A stretch of 64,000 nt of DNA from positions 667,331-731,330 of the forward strand of contig NZ_RBIE01000001.1 of assembly GCF_003633715.1 (NCBI RefSeq), read 5' to 3'. The notes under the pieces are model-generated. The model saw nothing but the letters and a program-made list of their open reading frames with translations. It was not told the origin of the DNA and did not search any database. Position numbers and translations under genes: made by a program. Below, in pieces: positions 33,386-42,907 of this stretch; positions within the stretch are counted from its first letter, which is position 1, and each line of letters opens with the position of its first letter. This stretch comes from Thermovibrio guaymasensis (GTDB lineage Bacteria; Aquificota; Aquificia; Desulfurobacteriales; Desulfurobacteriaceae).

Positions 33386-34002
33386 CACTCCTCCAAGATG
33401 TTGGAAATAACTATTGTGTCTCCCCGCTGTTTAACGACTATCCTGCAGTTACCTTGCCTTCTGGGATTTTTAAGGTCTTCGTACCTGCTAAGTATTTTCC
33501 TTACGTAGGCCTTGGTTTCTTTATAAGGGGGAACTCTCCTTCCGTACTTTTCAACAGCACTTTCCCCTGCGTTGTAAGCGGCAAGGGCTAACTTCCAGTC
33601 TCTATACTTGTTGTAGAGCTCCCTCAGATACTCTGCTCCTGCCCTTAGGTTCTCATCTGGGTCAAAAGGGTTTTTTACTCTAAACCTTCTGGCTGTTGCC
33701 GGCATCAGCTGGCACAGACCTAGAGCTCCCTTTGGAGAAACTGCTTTTGGGTTAAAGTTTGACTCTGCTCTAACTAGTTCTATAAAGAGTTTTTCAGGTA
33801 TTCCGTACCTTTTAGCGTAGAGTTTTACCTTTTCAAGTATCCGATTTACATTCTTTGGCCTTTTAAATGTCTTTTCTCCGATTCCCGTTATGTAGATTAC
33901 TCCGTTCCTCTCGTAGACTTTTATCCAACCAAAGCTCTTAACAGAAGTTAGAGTGTTTATCATTAAACTAGTTAAGAAGATACATAAGCTTAACCTCTTC
34001 AA
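33385..34002 (-). CDS. Exported SLT-type lytic transglycosylase
   Basis: A 205-residue protein with a signal peptide (~1-23). A short N-terminal segment is followed by a Slt70-like lysozyme fold: catalytic Glu in [20 protein letters not shown], then [17 protein letters not shown] and ALAAYNAGE. It cleaves the glycan backbone of peptidoglycan. The gene overlaps sppA by 35 nt; the ATG at 34002 has GGGGAGA upstream. Confidence 0.9.
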   Translation of the reverse strand: MKRLSLCIFLTSLMINTLTSVKSFGWIKVYERNGVIYITGIGEKTFKRPKNVNRILEKVKLYAKRYGIPEKLFIELVRAESNFNPKAVSPKGALGLCQLMPATARRFRVKNPFDPDENLRAGAEYLRELYNKYRDWKLALAAYNAGESAVEKYGRRVPPYKETKAYVRKILSRYEDLKNPRRQGNCRIVVKQRGDTIVISNILEE

Positions 34003-34837
34003 CTTCTCCCCTTAAGGCTTTAAAGATGTTCTTTACTGAGGAGCTCTCTTTTCCGACTACCCTCTCAATTAGACTCTTTTTTTCCTTAACTTCGTACTTA
34101 ACTGCATTTGGATAACCGGAGAGTTCTCTTGCGACTTCTACAGCTCTATCAAGTCCTCCTAAATAATCAACTAAACCCAGTTCCTTTGCCTTTCTTCCGC
34201 TGAAAATCCTTCCATCTGCAAAGGACTTTACCTTCTCAACTGGGAGTTTCCTTCCTTCTGCCACTGCTTCTACAAACTGCTGGTAAGAGTCGTCTATAAG
34301 CTCTTGAATAATCTTTAAGCTCTCGGGATCTGGTTTCCTAAAAGGGTTAAGGAGGTCTTTAAACCTACCACTTTTTACAGTTATAACCTTTATCCCCAGT
34401 TTATCGGCAAGTTCCTTAAGGTTGTAACTCTGGAGTATTACCCCGATACTTCCAGTTATCGTTCCTGGATTTGCTACGACTTTCGTAGCTCCAACGCTAA
34501 TGTAGAGTCCTCCCGAAGCAGCTACAGACCCCATTGACGCTACAACGGGTTTATGCTCTTTAACTTCTTTTACCTTTTCGTATATTTCCTGACATGCACC
34601 TACTACTCCTCCCGGTGAATCTACCCTTAGAACAACTGCTTTTATGCTCCTATCTTTTTCCAGCCTGTCAAGAGTTTTTACTACCTTATCTGAAGAGTTT
34701 ATAACCCCGTAAACCTTCACGATTGCAATTTTAGGAACTCCAAAGCCCTTTAAGGTTCCCCTAAAGATGGTTCCCACTACAGCAGATACAAATAGGGCTG
34801 ATAGTAAGACGAAAATTAGGATCTTGAACTTCCTCAA
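33968..34837 (-). CDS. sppA: Signal peptide peptidase SppA, short form
   Basis: A 289-residue membrane-anchored serine peptidase (S49). One N-terminal TM helix at ~5-26 is followed by a ClpP-like fold. The nucleophile Ser lies in [11 protein letters not shown] and the general-base Lys in [13 protein letters not shown], as in the short Gram-positive/archaeal SppA type that forms homo-octamers. It degrades leftover signal peptides in the membrane. It begins 1 nt after the rnhC stop. Confidence 0.9.
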   Translation of the reverse strand: MRKFKILIFVLLSALFVSAVVGTIFRGTLKGFGVPKIAIVKVYGVINSSDKVVKTLDRLEKDRSIKAVVLRVDSPGGVVGACQEIYEKVKEVKEHKPVVASMGSVAASGGLYISVGATKVVANPGTITGSIGVILQSYNLKELADKLGIKVITVKSGRFKDLLNPFRKPDPESLKIIQELIDDSYQQFVEAVAEGRKLPVEKVKSFADGRIFSGRKAKELGLVDYLGGLDRAVEVARELSGYPNAVKYEVKEKKSLIERVVGKESSSVKNIFKALRGEVEEVKLMYLLN

Positions 34838-34838
34838 C

Positions 34839-35657
34839 CTAATCCTCCACGTTAAAGTGCTCTTTTACAAATCTATACCTGATCTCTTTCGGTATTTCCT
34901 TTAGAAGTTCCCTGTTTTCTAAGTTTCCTTCCTTGACTTTTCTTCCAAGCTCCTGAGACATCTTCCTCAGCTTCTTCAATCTTTCAGCCTTTGCAACGAT
35001 TGACGCTGCAGCAACAACTGGTTCATCCTCTCCTTTCGGAATGGCAACTATTTCAACCTCTGGAAACTCTTCTTTAAGTCTTTCTCCAATGCTCTTACTG
35101 AACTTATCAATTACAACGACTTTTGCACCGTGCTTTTTAAGGAGCTCCTTTAAGATCTCTAAGTAAACCTCTTCAAGGAGTCTGTTTTGATTCCTATACT
35201 TCCTGTAGAGCCTGTTGTACTCTTCAGGCATTAGTACCTTTACCCTGCCGTGACAGGTGTTTTTTATCTCCTCAGAGAGTTTCGGTATTCTCCTTTCGTC
35301 TAACCTCTTTGAATCCTTTACTCCCAACTTTAGGAGTTGGCGGTACTTATTCCTATCTGCCCAAACGCAGGCAACTACTAAAGGTCCAAAGAACTCTCCC
35401 TTTCCTGCCTCGTCACAACCTACTATCGGAAACTCTCTGCCTCTCAGTACCTCTTCCGATAGAGCTTTAACAACCTCACTTTCTACCTTTTCCCTTTCTT
35501 TACCGCTGAAAGTTATAGAGCCTGTATGGTAGACTTGGACTATTCCTCCACCAAATCTAAATCTGGCTGCTACTCCCTTTGGAGGTTCTTCCTCTTTTCC
35601 TCCAATTTCCCTCAACTTCTCAATGACCCTTTTAACTTCTTCTTTTCTAACCTTCAC
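34839..35657 (-). CDS. rnhC: Ribonuclease HIII
   Basis: A 272-residue protein with an N-terminal TBP-like substrate-binding domain (~1-75) and an RNase H2-fold catalytic domain. The signature VGCDEAGKGEFFGPLVVAC holds the first Asp-Glu pair; further acids are in LGVKDSKRL and VVIDKF. The DEAGKGEFFGP form together with the N-terminal domain marks RNase HIII and not HII. It removes RNA from RNA-DNA hybrids. It overlaps tamB by 4 nt. Confidence 0.9.
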   Translation of the reverse strand: MKVRKEEVKRVIEKLREIGGKEEEPPKGVAARFRFGGGIVQVYHTGSITFSGKEREKVESEVVKALSEEVLRGREFPIVGCDEAGKGEFFGPLVVACVWADRNKYRQLLKLGVKDSKRLDERRIPKLSEEIKNTCHGRVKVLMPEEYNRLYRKYRNQNRLLEEVYLEILKELLKKHGAKVVVIDKFSKSIGERLKEEFPEVEIVAIPKGEDEPVVAAASIVAKAERLKKLRKMSQELGRKVKEGNLENRELLKEIPKEIRYRFVKEHFNVED

Positions 35658-38600
35658 TTTATCCTTACCTCAGCTCCGATTCCTGCTTCTGCTCCGTAGT
35701 AGGAGTTATACCTAAATTCTAGATAGTATTTGTCGTCTAGACGGAAGTCTATACTTCCTCCGTATTCCGGGTTCTGTCCGGTCGTTTCATAACCTACTAG
35801 CCTGATTCTCTCTGAGAGTCTTTTTACTACTGTTAGTTTCGCAACAGTTTCCCCGTACTTGGTTATGTAAGGCTCGATAGAGAAGTTCTCAAGGCCAAGT
35901 GCTTCTTGAAACTTGCTCTCAATAGGTTTAAAGAATGAAGATGCAGCGTAGTATGCAATCTGGACTGCAGGGAATAATTCAGAGCTTGCCTCCACCTGTT
36001 CGGGAGAGGCTCCCGTCATTATAAGGTTTAGTATCTCTTCTCTGGTTAGCGGTGGGTCTGATGAGAGATAAATCGTCGGAGATGAAAACTCCCCTTCAAT
36101 CTTCATATAGATGTAGTACCCTGAAATGTGGGCTGATGCAAGTATACTAAGCCTTCCCCTTTTCTTACTTAGGTCCTCAATAGTTCCTGAACCGTAGAGG
36201 ACTTTAAACTTCTTTCCCATATAGTTAATCACTCCATCTGTTACGTAGAAGTTCCCCGAAATTACCGGTTCTCCGTTGAGGGTGGTTAGTTTGAGTGTTG
36301 GGAGTATCTCAATCCAGAAGAGCTCTCCCTTTAACCTTACTGGTTCGCTAAAGAGAGCTCCAATACTGAGCTCTACTGGAATCTTCCTTACTTCCTTGTT
36401 CTCCTCCTCCTTTTCCTTTCTTTCTTTTAGAAAGAGTTTAGTTTTAGAGAGCTCTACACTCCCTTTTAGGTTTTTCTTTTTAATTTCATAAGTTAAATTT
36501 CCAGAAACTAAGCTTTTCCAAAAGCCTATTTCTCCTACAGGTATCTGTGAAAGGGCTATTATGACTGAGTGGTTAGTTTTATTTATCAGTACGTTACCGT
36601 CTCCAACTGAAATTTCGCTCTTTAAAACCTTAACTTCACCGTTACTTACTCTTCCCGTTAGATCATTTACGATAACTTTACTGAGGATGTATTTACTCCT
36701 TAAGCTTATATCGCTTCCTTTTATGTAAGCATCATAGTTTAGGATTTTATCGTAGTTAAACTTACCCTTTACTTTTAAGTTCCCTTTACTGTACTTAATT
36801 AGGTCGTTCAGTTTAAAAAGGTATATAAGCCCTTTTATTCCTAGTTCAGCCTTAAACTTTGCCGAAATGGGCTCTATTTTAGGCTCCCTAATCTCTATCC
36901 AGCCGTCAACGTAGGAAAGTGTAAAAGGAGAAACTTCTAATTCCTTATTTTTTAACTTTAGGTAGACTCCAGTAGGCGAGTAGAGTTTGTAGAAACCATA
37001 AGGTTTTACGGTAAACGTAGGAACAGATACGTAACCGTTAAAACTCGGAAACTCCAAATTGACAAAGGCTAAGTTTATTAAGACGTAGCCTCTAGTATCT
37101 TTAATCTTAAGCCTCCTTACTTTACCTACAACGTTTCCCTTTTCCCCAAACAGGATAACGTAAATTTCATTTCCGTTTCCAAAAACCTTAATGTTACCCC
37201 TATTACTGGGCTCATTTACAGTTCCAGCAACTTCAAACTCTATGGGTTTTTCAAGGTATTTTGATTCTAGCTTTCCTTTACCAGAAATTTTTACAGTGAA
37301 ATTAGAAAACCTACCAGAGAAAACAAACAAATAATCACCACCTAAACTACCAACCGGCTTAACCAGATCTCCGAAAACTCTCACTTTACCGTTAATCCAA
37401 TTTCTATCCAGCAGAAGATCAACGCTTCCGGAGCTCTTAAACCCTTTTAGCTTTCCACAGAGATTAATTCCGTTATAGTCAACCTCTAAGTTCCTTCCTT
37501 TAAAAGATACTCTGTATTTACCCTCTTCAAACTTAAAACCCTTGAATACTCCTTTTTCCAAGTTGCCTGAGAAATTTCCGAATAGGTTTTTGCTTCTGTA
37601 AATGATGTTACCACTACCGTTCCCCTTTACAGAAATTAAATTTTGATAGGTGAAACTACCGTAGAAGGAGTTCACTTTCAGATTAACGTTACTTTCCTTT
37701 GGCTTAGATATTGGAATAATAACTTCTGCAGAAGAAGTTGTTTTTCCAGAAACCTCAAAAGGTAACTTTACGCCGAATCCCTCAACAATCTTTAAGATAG
37801 AGGAAGAAGGAAAGTCCTCAACGTTAACATCAAGGAGTACTTTTTTCTCTCTTATTAAATAAGTCAAATTATTTAAGTTAACTCCTATGGGGCTTATAGC
37901 TGAGATAACTAAACTGTGATCTTTATAAATTACTGAACCTTCAACGTTCGGAATAAACACTTCAAAGAGGGAGAGCTCTGGTGATGAGAAACTGAACTTA
38001 GCTTCCGGCTCCTTTAACTTCCCAAAGACCCTTCCACTGCCGGAAACTCTCCCTTTAAGGCCTAACTTCCTTAGAAAATCAATAGAAGAAACTTCCAAAT
38101 CCTTCCCAAAGAACCGAGAATCTATTTCCCTTTTAGCTAAAGATATCTCTCCCCTTCCTTGAACCTTTCCTTCATTTCCTCCAATTAAGACTTTAAATAG
38201 AGTTTTCTGAGAGTTCCCCCTTATGTAAGCTTTTCCTTTTCCTTTAAATCCCCTAAAGTAAAAACTGCTAACTTTTAGATTCCCTTCATACTTAAACTCC
38301 TCATCGTAGTTGAAACTTAACCTTCCGCTGAGTGTTGCTTTAGGTATCCAGCTTCCGTACTTCTCCTTAAAAGAGGAGACCTGCCTTATAGTGCCAAGCT
38401 CAAAATCCTTTAAGTTAAAGTTTCCCCGTAGCTTTTTACCTAAGTAACTTAAATTTCCAGTTATCTCTGGAGACTCAAGCTCAACCTCTCCTCTCTCCTT
38501 TGAGATTTTCCCCTTAACTTTAATTTCCCTTAACGCAACAAACTGGGTTGAAAGGGTTTTTGATTTTAACTGAACCCTTAAAACGGGATTCTTGGTTTTC

Positions 38601-39592
38601 CCCTTTAAAGAGAAATCTCCCTTTAAACCTTCAAGAATAAAACTTTCCTCTTTTACGTCTCCATCAACTTTTCCCCTTAAGGAAACTTTTTCAGGCGATA
38701 CTATTCCCTTTAACGTAAAGTTCAGACCATCAAGCTTTCCTGAAGCCTTTGAAAAAATTAACTTTAAATTCTTTAAATCATACTCCCCATTCCCACTGAA
38801 TAAGATTTTCCTTTCTTTAACTCTTCCTCTTGCATCTGCAGAAAACTTTTTACCATTAATTTTTACAGTTATCTCTCCCAGAGAAAAAACACCACCAACT
38901 AAACTACCAACAAACTCTCCCTCCCTCCTTTCCTGATCAAACGAAAGGGAACCCTTTAGGTTTAAACTTCCATAGGAAAAATTCAGCGTAGGAATTATCA
39001 GCTTACCTCCATCAAAGTAGCCCTCAAGAGGGAGAAGGGAAAATTCCTTTCCTCCTAACTTCCCGAAGATACCTCCTATCAAAACTCTCTCTCTGCCCTT
39101 TAAAAGTTGCCTACCGTAGAGGTAGAAGTTACCCTTCTTAAGGTAGAGATAGTCTATATCCAGCTTATCTATTAGAACAGGGGGAATATTAAGTGAAAAC
39201 TTATAACTTTTTCTATTTTCCGAAGAAGGTAAGATGAGTTCAACTCTTTCGGCACTGATAAGCTTAAAATGGGGCTTTAAATTCAAAAGGGAATCGTAGA
39301 CTAAAATCTCTACCTTTCCATCGTCCACCGATAAGGATGACTTCTCCGAGTTTACGCTAAGTTCTTTAAACTTTAGTGAGAGTTCACCTTTCTTTATGGA
39401 AAAACTCCACTTGAAGTTCCGGAGGGAAATGTTTAGCTTTTCTTTCTGATATAGGTAGTAGTTTAGGAGCTCTCTTCCAACTTGAACAGATAGATAGATA
39501 AACAGAAGAACCATTAAGAGTTTTAAAAGCCTGTGAATTCTTCCGCTCTTAATTGACTTTAAGAGCTCTGCCAGAACTTCTCTAAACTTCAC
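35654..39592 (-). CDS. tamB: TamB/AsmA-like inter-membrane lipid transport protein (DUF490)
   Basis: A 1312-residue protein with one N-terminal membrane anchor (~22-42) and a very long periplasmic region of repeating amphipathic beta strands, as in the hydrophobic groove of TamB. The C-terminal DUF490 domain is clear: GEPVISGNFYVTDGVINYMG, then SSDPPLTREEILNLIMTG and a barrel-like last strand. TamB-type proteins carry phospholipids between inner and outer membranes or help assemble outer-membrane proteins. Confirms a two-membrane envelope. It overlaps the LapB-like gene by 11 nt. Confidence 0.88.
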   Translation of the reverse strand: MKFREVLAELLKSIKSGRIHRLLKLLMVLLFIYLSVQVGRELLNYYLYQKEKLNISLRNFKWSFSIKKGELSLKFKELSVNSEKSSLSVDDGKVEILVYDSLLNLKPHFKLISAERVELILPSSENRKSYKFSLNIPPVLIDKLDIDYLYLKKGNFYLYGRQLLKGRERVLIGGIFGKLGGKEFSLLPLEGYFDGGKLIIPTLNFSYGSLNLKGSLSFDQERREGEFVGSLVGGVFSLGEITVKINGKKFSADARGRVKERKILFSGNGEYDLKNLKLIFSKASGKLDGLNFTLKGIVSPEKVSLRGKVDGDVKEESFILEGLKGDFSLKGKTKNPVLRVQLKSKTLSTQFVALREIKVKGKISKERGEVELESPEITGNLSYLGKKLRGNFNLKDFELGTIRQVSSFKEKYGSWIPKATLSGRLSFNYDEEFKYEGNLKVSSFYFRGFKGKGKAYIRGNSQKTLFKVLIGGNEGKVQGRGEISLAKREIDSRFFGKDLEVSSIDFLRKLGLKGRVSGSGRVFGKLKEPEAKFSFSSPELSLFEVFIPNVEGSVIYKDHSLVISAISPIGVNLNNLTYLIREKKVLLDVNVEDFPSSSILKIVEGFGVKLPFEVSGKTTSSAEVIIPISKPKESNVNLKVNSFYGSFTYQNLISVKGNGSGNIIYRSKNLFGNFSGNLEKGVFKGFKFEEGKYRVSFKGRNLEVDYNGINLCGKLKGFKSSGSVDLLLDRNWINGKVRVFGDLVKPVGSLGGDYLFVFSGRFSNFTVKISGKGKLESKYLEKPIEFEVAGTVNEPSNRGNIKVFGNGNEIYVILFGEKGNVVGKVRRLKIKDTRGYVLINLAFVNLEFPSFNGYVSVPTFTVKPYGFYKLYSPTGVYLKLKNKELEVSPFTLSYVDGWIEIREPKIEPISAKFKAELGIKGLIYLFKLNDLIKYSKGNLKVKGKFNYDKILNYDAYIKGSDISLRSKYILSKVIVNDLTGRVSNGEVKVLKSEISVGDGNVLINKTNHSVIIALSQIPVGEIGFWKSLVSGNLTYEIKKKNLKGSVELSKTKLFLKERKEKEEENKEVRKIPVELSIGALFSEPVRLKGELFWIEILPTLKLTTLNGEPVISGNFYVTDGVINYMGKKFKVLYGSGTIEDLSKKRGRLSILASAHISGYYIYMKIEGEFSSPTIYLSSDPPLTREEILNLIMTGASPEQVEASSELFPAVQIAYYAASSFFKPIESKFQEALGLENFSIEPYITKYGETVAKLTVVKRLSERIRLVGYETTGQNPEYGGSIDFRLDDKYYLEFRYNSYYGAEAGIGAEVRIK

Positions 39593-40643
39593 TGTTTATC
39601 TCCAGACTTTCCCAGCTCTTACAACGGGGACATACCCAATCAAAGTTATCCGTTCTATAGCCACAGTTTTCACACTTAAACAGTTTTTCCTTTTTCTTTA
39701 AAGTATCCAAGTATTGAATAACTTTATTAACGACTTGCTTCCTTTGACCTCTTTCCCACATCAGCTTCAAGTAGGTCTCAAAGAGGGAGGCGCTAAACTT
39801 TCCTCCGTTTAGAGAGTACCTATCAAGTAAACTCAGCGCTTCATCCGTATTTCCTTCCCTAAGTAGAAATTCAACCCCCTTTGATACAGCGGGAAGGGAG
39901 AAGTGGGAAATCTCAATAATCTCTTTTAATCTTTCATAGGTCAGTTCTCCGAAGTTTTCTATTACCTGAATAAAAGGATAGGCGTGCTTAGGAGAGAGCT
40001 TTATACCCTTTAGCGCTGATTTATAGCCCTTTTCCCCTTCCCCGACGGAGTAGTAGAGCTTTGAAAGGACGTAGTACAGGAGGGGAATAGGAACTTTTAG
40101 ATTCGTCTTCCTAACTATCCTTGATGCCTTATCTGTCCTTCCCTCATCTATATACCTATCTGCAAGATAAAGCTTTGTGTGGATTAACTCATCGTAAAAC
40201 TCCTCTTTCAGCTGAGAGGCCTTTTCAAGGAGCTCTACAGACTCTTCAAACTTACCGCTGATCGCCCTTATTCTAGCAAGCTCATAGTAGAAAAAGCTTT
40301 CGTCTGGAAATCTATTTATTCCTTCCTTAAGGGCATCCTCTGCCCTATCTAAGAAACCTGCAGCTTTATAGACGAGGGCTAAGTTGAGAATTACTAACCT
40401 CTCCTCGTAGGGGGTTAAGTTTTCCTTCCTCAGTCTTTCAAGGACTTTTAGACTCTTATAGTACTCTCCCTTCTCCTTTAAGAGGATAGCAAGGGTTAAG
40501 TAGGCGTTAATAGGACTATCAAGGTCTATATCGGATATTGTCTTTATAAGATCTTGCCTGTTAATGGAGAGCTTCTTTAAATAGCTTTCAAGGTCAAAAT
40601 CCTTCCTCTTTTTAAAGAGATTTTTAAGCTTTCTAAATATCAT
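39582..40643 (-). CDS. LapB/YciM-like TPR protein with C-terminal rubredoxin-type zinc module
   Basis: A 353-residue protein. About eight TPR-like helix pairs span residues ~30-320. The C-terminus ends in a two-CxxC metal ribbon (FKCENCGYRT ... WVCPRCKSW), the combination diagnostic for LapB, which controls LPS synthesis through FtsH. E. coli LapB has an N-terminal TM helix; here the first ~25 residues are basic and polar with no clear membrane segment, so localisation may differ. It lies directly before tamB. Confidence 0.72.
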   Translation of the reverse strand: MIFRKLKNLFKKRKDFDLESYLKKLSINRQDLIKTISDIDLDSPINAYLTLAILLKEKGEYYKSLKVLERLRKENLTPYEERLVILNLALVYKAAGFLDRAEDALKEGINRFPDESFFYYELARIRAISGKFEESVELLEKASQLKEEFYDELIHTKLYLADRYIDEGRTDKASRIVRKTNLKVPIPLLYYVLSKLYYSVGEGEKGYKSALKGIKLSPKHAYPFIQVIENFGELTYERLKEIIEISHFSLPAVSKGVEFLLREGNTDEALSLLDRYSLNGGKFSASLFETYLKLMWERGQRKQVVNKVIQYLDTLKKKEKLFKCENCGYRTDNFDWVCPRCKSWESLEINSEV

Positions 40644-40646
40644 ACT

Positions 40647-41141
40647 CTACTCCCAGAGCTCTTTAAGGAGCCTATAAGTTTCATCAAGGGATTGAGGGAT
40701 CACTTTCACTCCTCCTACAATGGGCATGAAGTTGGTATCTCCCAGCCACCTTGGAACTACGTGGTAATGTATGTGTGTATTGATACTTCCTCCAGATACC
40801 TTTCCCAAATTGAGACCTACGTTGAATCCATCTGGGTTATAGGCTCTTTTAAGAACAGAGATGGACTTCTTTAATAGAAGGTCTATCTCCTGAAGTTCCT
40901 CAGGAAGAAGGGAGAGAAAATCTCCAGTGTGTCTAACTGGACAGACCATCAAATGACCGGTATTGTAAGGAAAGCGGTTGAGTATTACAAGAGCTTTCTC
41001 TCCTCTGTAAAGGAGGAGGTTTTCAGGGTCCTTCTCAGGGGGAGATTTTAGGGCCTCACATATAAAACAGCCCTTTCCTTTCCTTCCTTCGGTGGCCTCT
41101 TTAACGTAGTTCAACCTCCAGGGAGCCCAAAGTATTTCCAC
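40647..41141 (-). CDS. HIT-family nucleotide-binding protein
   Basis: A 164-residue histidine-triad protein of the bacterial Fhit/Ap4A-phosphorylase-like group. The triad reads HIHYHVVPRW near residue 125; the N-terminal LWAPWRLNYV and CFICEAL motifs are typical of this subgroup, the latter with a CxxC half of a zinc site. It likely hydrolyses dinucleoside polyphosphates or nucleotide conjugates. It lies 3 nt upstream of the LapB-like gene on the minus strand. Confidence 0.9.
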   Translation of the reverse strand: MEILWAPWRLNYVKEATEGRKGKGCFICEALKSPPEKDPENLLLYRGEKALVILNRFPYNTGHLMVCPVRHTGDFLSLLPEELQEIDLLLKKSISVLKRAYNPDGFNVGLNLGKVSGGSINTHIHYHVVPRWLGDTNFMPIVGGVKVIPQSLDETYRLLKELWE

Positions 41142-41153
41142 TTCTATTACCTC

Positions 41154-41807
41154 CTACAAGAGATTGTTATTCTTCAGGTTCTTCACTATTTCTTTTAAAT
41201 GTTCTCCCTTAGCCCTTTCAGGTTTTTTGTATATTTCCCCCTCCTCTTTTCTTAGATACTCAAATAGGGTCTCCAGCGTCTGATCTGGAAAGTGTTTTAG
41301 GAGTTCCTTACACTGAAAGTCATTAAGGAATGAGGAAATGGAAGGATTTGCCTTTAAAAGTTTGCACTCTTTAATTGCTTCCCTTAAGTATTCCTTTGAG
41401 TTCCTGTCAATAAACTTTTTAATGTCCGATTTACAGTTAACTCTTACTTGATCTGTTAAGTTTTCCATTAAGAAGGCAACATCAGGATCCTGAACTCTAA
41501 ACTTAAAGTGGGAGAGTACGTCCTTAATGGCAACCTTTACGGCTCTACTGTAGAGTTTTTCGGTTTCTTTAACCGGTAATTTGTAACTGTTAGTAATTTG
41601 AGTAAAGGTCTCTATCTTTAAGAAGTTGGGAGGTATTATTTCTAATTTTTTCCTGTTAATCTCCTCTGCAGACTGTTTAAAGAATTCATTGATTCCTTCC
41701 TGCCAGTAAGGAAGAGGTTTTTCAATGAGCTCTTCAAGTCCCATTCCATAGGACGTTGGGAGGTAGGAGAGTCCGATAATAATTCCAACTAATAAAAGTT
41801 TCTTCAT
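41154..41807 (-). CDS. Exported protein of unknown function
   Basis: A 217-residue protein I do not recognise. It has a clear signal peptide (MKKLLLVGIIIGLSYLPTSYG, cut near YGM) and a highly charged, mostly helical mature part with three cysteines (near residues 123, 147 and 166), suggesting possible periplasmic disulfides. The C-terminal 30 residues are Lys/Glu-rich. It is co-directional with xer upstream (28 nt apart) and the HIT gene downstream. AGGAGAT precedes the ATG. Confidence 0.6.
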   Translation of the reverse strand: MKKLLLVGIIIGLSYLPTSYGMGLEELIEKPLPYWQEGINEFFKQSAEEINRKKLEIIPPNFLKIETFTQITNSYKLPVKETEKLYSRAVKVAIKDVLSHFKFRVQDPDVAFLMENLTDQVRVNCKSDIKKFIDRNSKEYLREAIKECKLLKANPSISSFLNDFQCKELLKHFPDQTLETLFEYLRKEEGEIYKKPERAKGEHLKEIVKNLKNNNLL

Positions 41808-41835
41808 CTTTTATCTCCTTTAACTTTACTGAATT

Positions 41836-42654
41836 TTACTCAAAAACTTCCTCAATTACTTTAAACATAACTTCATCCCTAACCTTTGCATACCTTGCAG
41901 ACGTGTTGGGTGAGGCGTGGCCTAAGAAGGCTTGGATTACTCTTATATCCACGCCCTTTTCAACGAGGAAGGTGGCGAAGGTATGCCTTAGTTTATGAGG
42001 GTGAAGGTTGACGGAGCTCTCCTCTTTTATCTTATTGAAGATGTACTTTGCCCCCTGATAAGAAAGCGGGAAGAGTCTATCCCTAGGTTCAAAGTTTTCA
42101 GCGTAGTTTATTAGTTCTCTAGCTAGAGAGCTGTTCAGAGGGATAAACCTTTCTTTGTTTCCTTTGCCGATTACCCTTAAAACGTACCTTCCCTTGTGCT
42201 GGACTATATCTGAAGGGGTAATGGAGAGGAGTTCTGAAATCCTTAAACCGCAGTAGAGGATTGTTTTCACCATTAAGTAGTCTCTCTTTCCCCTCCTTCT
42301 TGCAACTTCCAGTACTTTTTCAACCTCTTCCTTCGTTAAAGCTTCTGGAACCCTCTGTTTTACCTTTTTTATTCTTAAAGAAGGCTTGACTGGATTTTTC
42401 TCTATTACTTCCATATCAACCAGGAAATTAAAGAAAGAGTTGAGGGCTGAAATCCTCCTGTTGATTAGCGAAGGACTGCAGTTCATTGAAGTTCTAAACA
42501 GCATAACGTCAGCTGTCTTTACATCTTTAACCGGCTTATTCCCGACGACCCTTAAAAATTGGTTAAGGTCACTCCTATACTCTTTTATGGTTCTGGGAGA
42601 GAGCTCCCTCTCTTTAAAGTTCAGGAAGAGTTCAATTGCCCTTTCTAAGTCCAA
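41836..42654 (-). CDS. xer: Tyrosine recombinase, Xer type
   Basis: A 272-residue site-specific recombinase with an N-terminal SAM-like core-binding domain (~1-95) and a catalytic domain. Active-site residues are visible: Arg in YCGLRISELL, Lys in GKGNKERFIP, HKLRH, GHAS, and the Tyr nucleophile in ARYAK near the C-terminus. It is the right size for a chromosomal XerA/XerC/XerD/XerH. It starts at TTG (42654) with GGAGGAGAG upstream. A dif-like 28-bp palindrome lies 136 bp upstream of its start codon, so this is probably the dimer-resolution recombinase, perhaps acting alone as in single-Xer systems. Confidence 0.9.
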   Translation of the reverse strand: MDLERAIELFLNFKERELSPRTIKEYRSDLNQFLRVVGNKPVKDVKTADVMLFRTSMNCSPSLINRRISALNSFFNFLVDMEVIEKNPVKPSLRIKKVKQRVPEALTKEEVEKVLEVARRRGKRDYLMVKTILYCGLRISELLSITPSDIVQHKGRYVLRVIGKGNKERFIPLNSSLARELINYAENFEPRDRLFPLSYQGAKYIFNKIKEESSVNLHPHKLRHTFATFLVEKGVDIRVIQAFLGHASPNTSARYAKVRDEVMFKVIEEVFE

Positions 42655-42789
42655 CTCTCCTCCGTCTATCCATTTCCTCTATTTCACGTTGGGTAGTACT
42701 CTTATGCCCTCTGATTGTGTGTAGGCCAAATATATTGACGTTATAGTTTATCTCTCTTCCTTTTGAAAATGTTTCCTCACTGGAATAAT

Positions 42790-42817
42790 ACCATAACAAA
42801 TGTCAATTTGTTATAGT
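42790..42817. other. Candidate dif site (Xer recombination site)
   Basis: The 28 bp have dif architecture: 11-bp arms around a 6-bp centre. The perfectly paired core is ATAACAAA (42793-42800), spacer TGTCAA (42801-42806), TTTGTTAT (42807-42814), extended by a TAC/GTA pair at 42789-42791 and 42816-42818. It lies next to the xer gene, as difSL/xerS does in streptococci. A second partial copy of the right arm, GTTATAGT, is at 42740-42747. The minus-strand TTGACA inside it could instead be a -35 box, but no -10 follows at proper spacing. Confidence 0.55.
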
Positions 42818-42907
42818 ACCCCTTCTCCACGTATTAGCTCTGCAGGATAGGCAAAATACCGTACAATACTCTATCAAGTTGAAACTTTACGTGATGAGGA
42901 GAGGAAG

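Noticed and set aside
33968-34002. Frameshift between sppA and the lytic transglycosylase gene (35-nt overlap)
   Set aside because: Both proteins are complete with intact catalytic motifs and their own starts; overlaps are normal in this genome.
42640-42800. A ~55-residue minus-strand reading frame upstream of and overlapping xer (contains NIFGLHTIRGHKST)
   Set aside because: Only a TTG start without ribosome site, overlap with xer, and no recognisable family; treated as chance.
42790-42830. TTGACA in the centre of the dif-like palindrome as a -35 box for xer
   Set aside because: No -10 sequence at 15-19 nt spacing; TATTAT is only ~11 nt away. Kept as an alternative for the element but not called a promoter.
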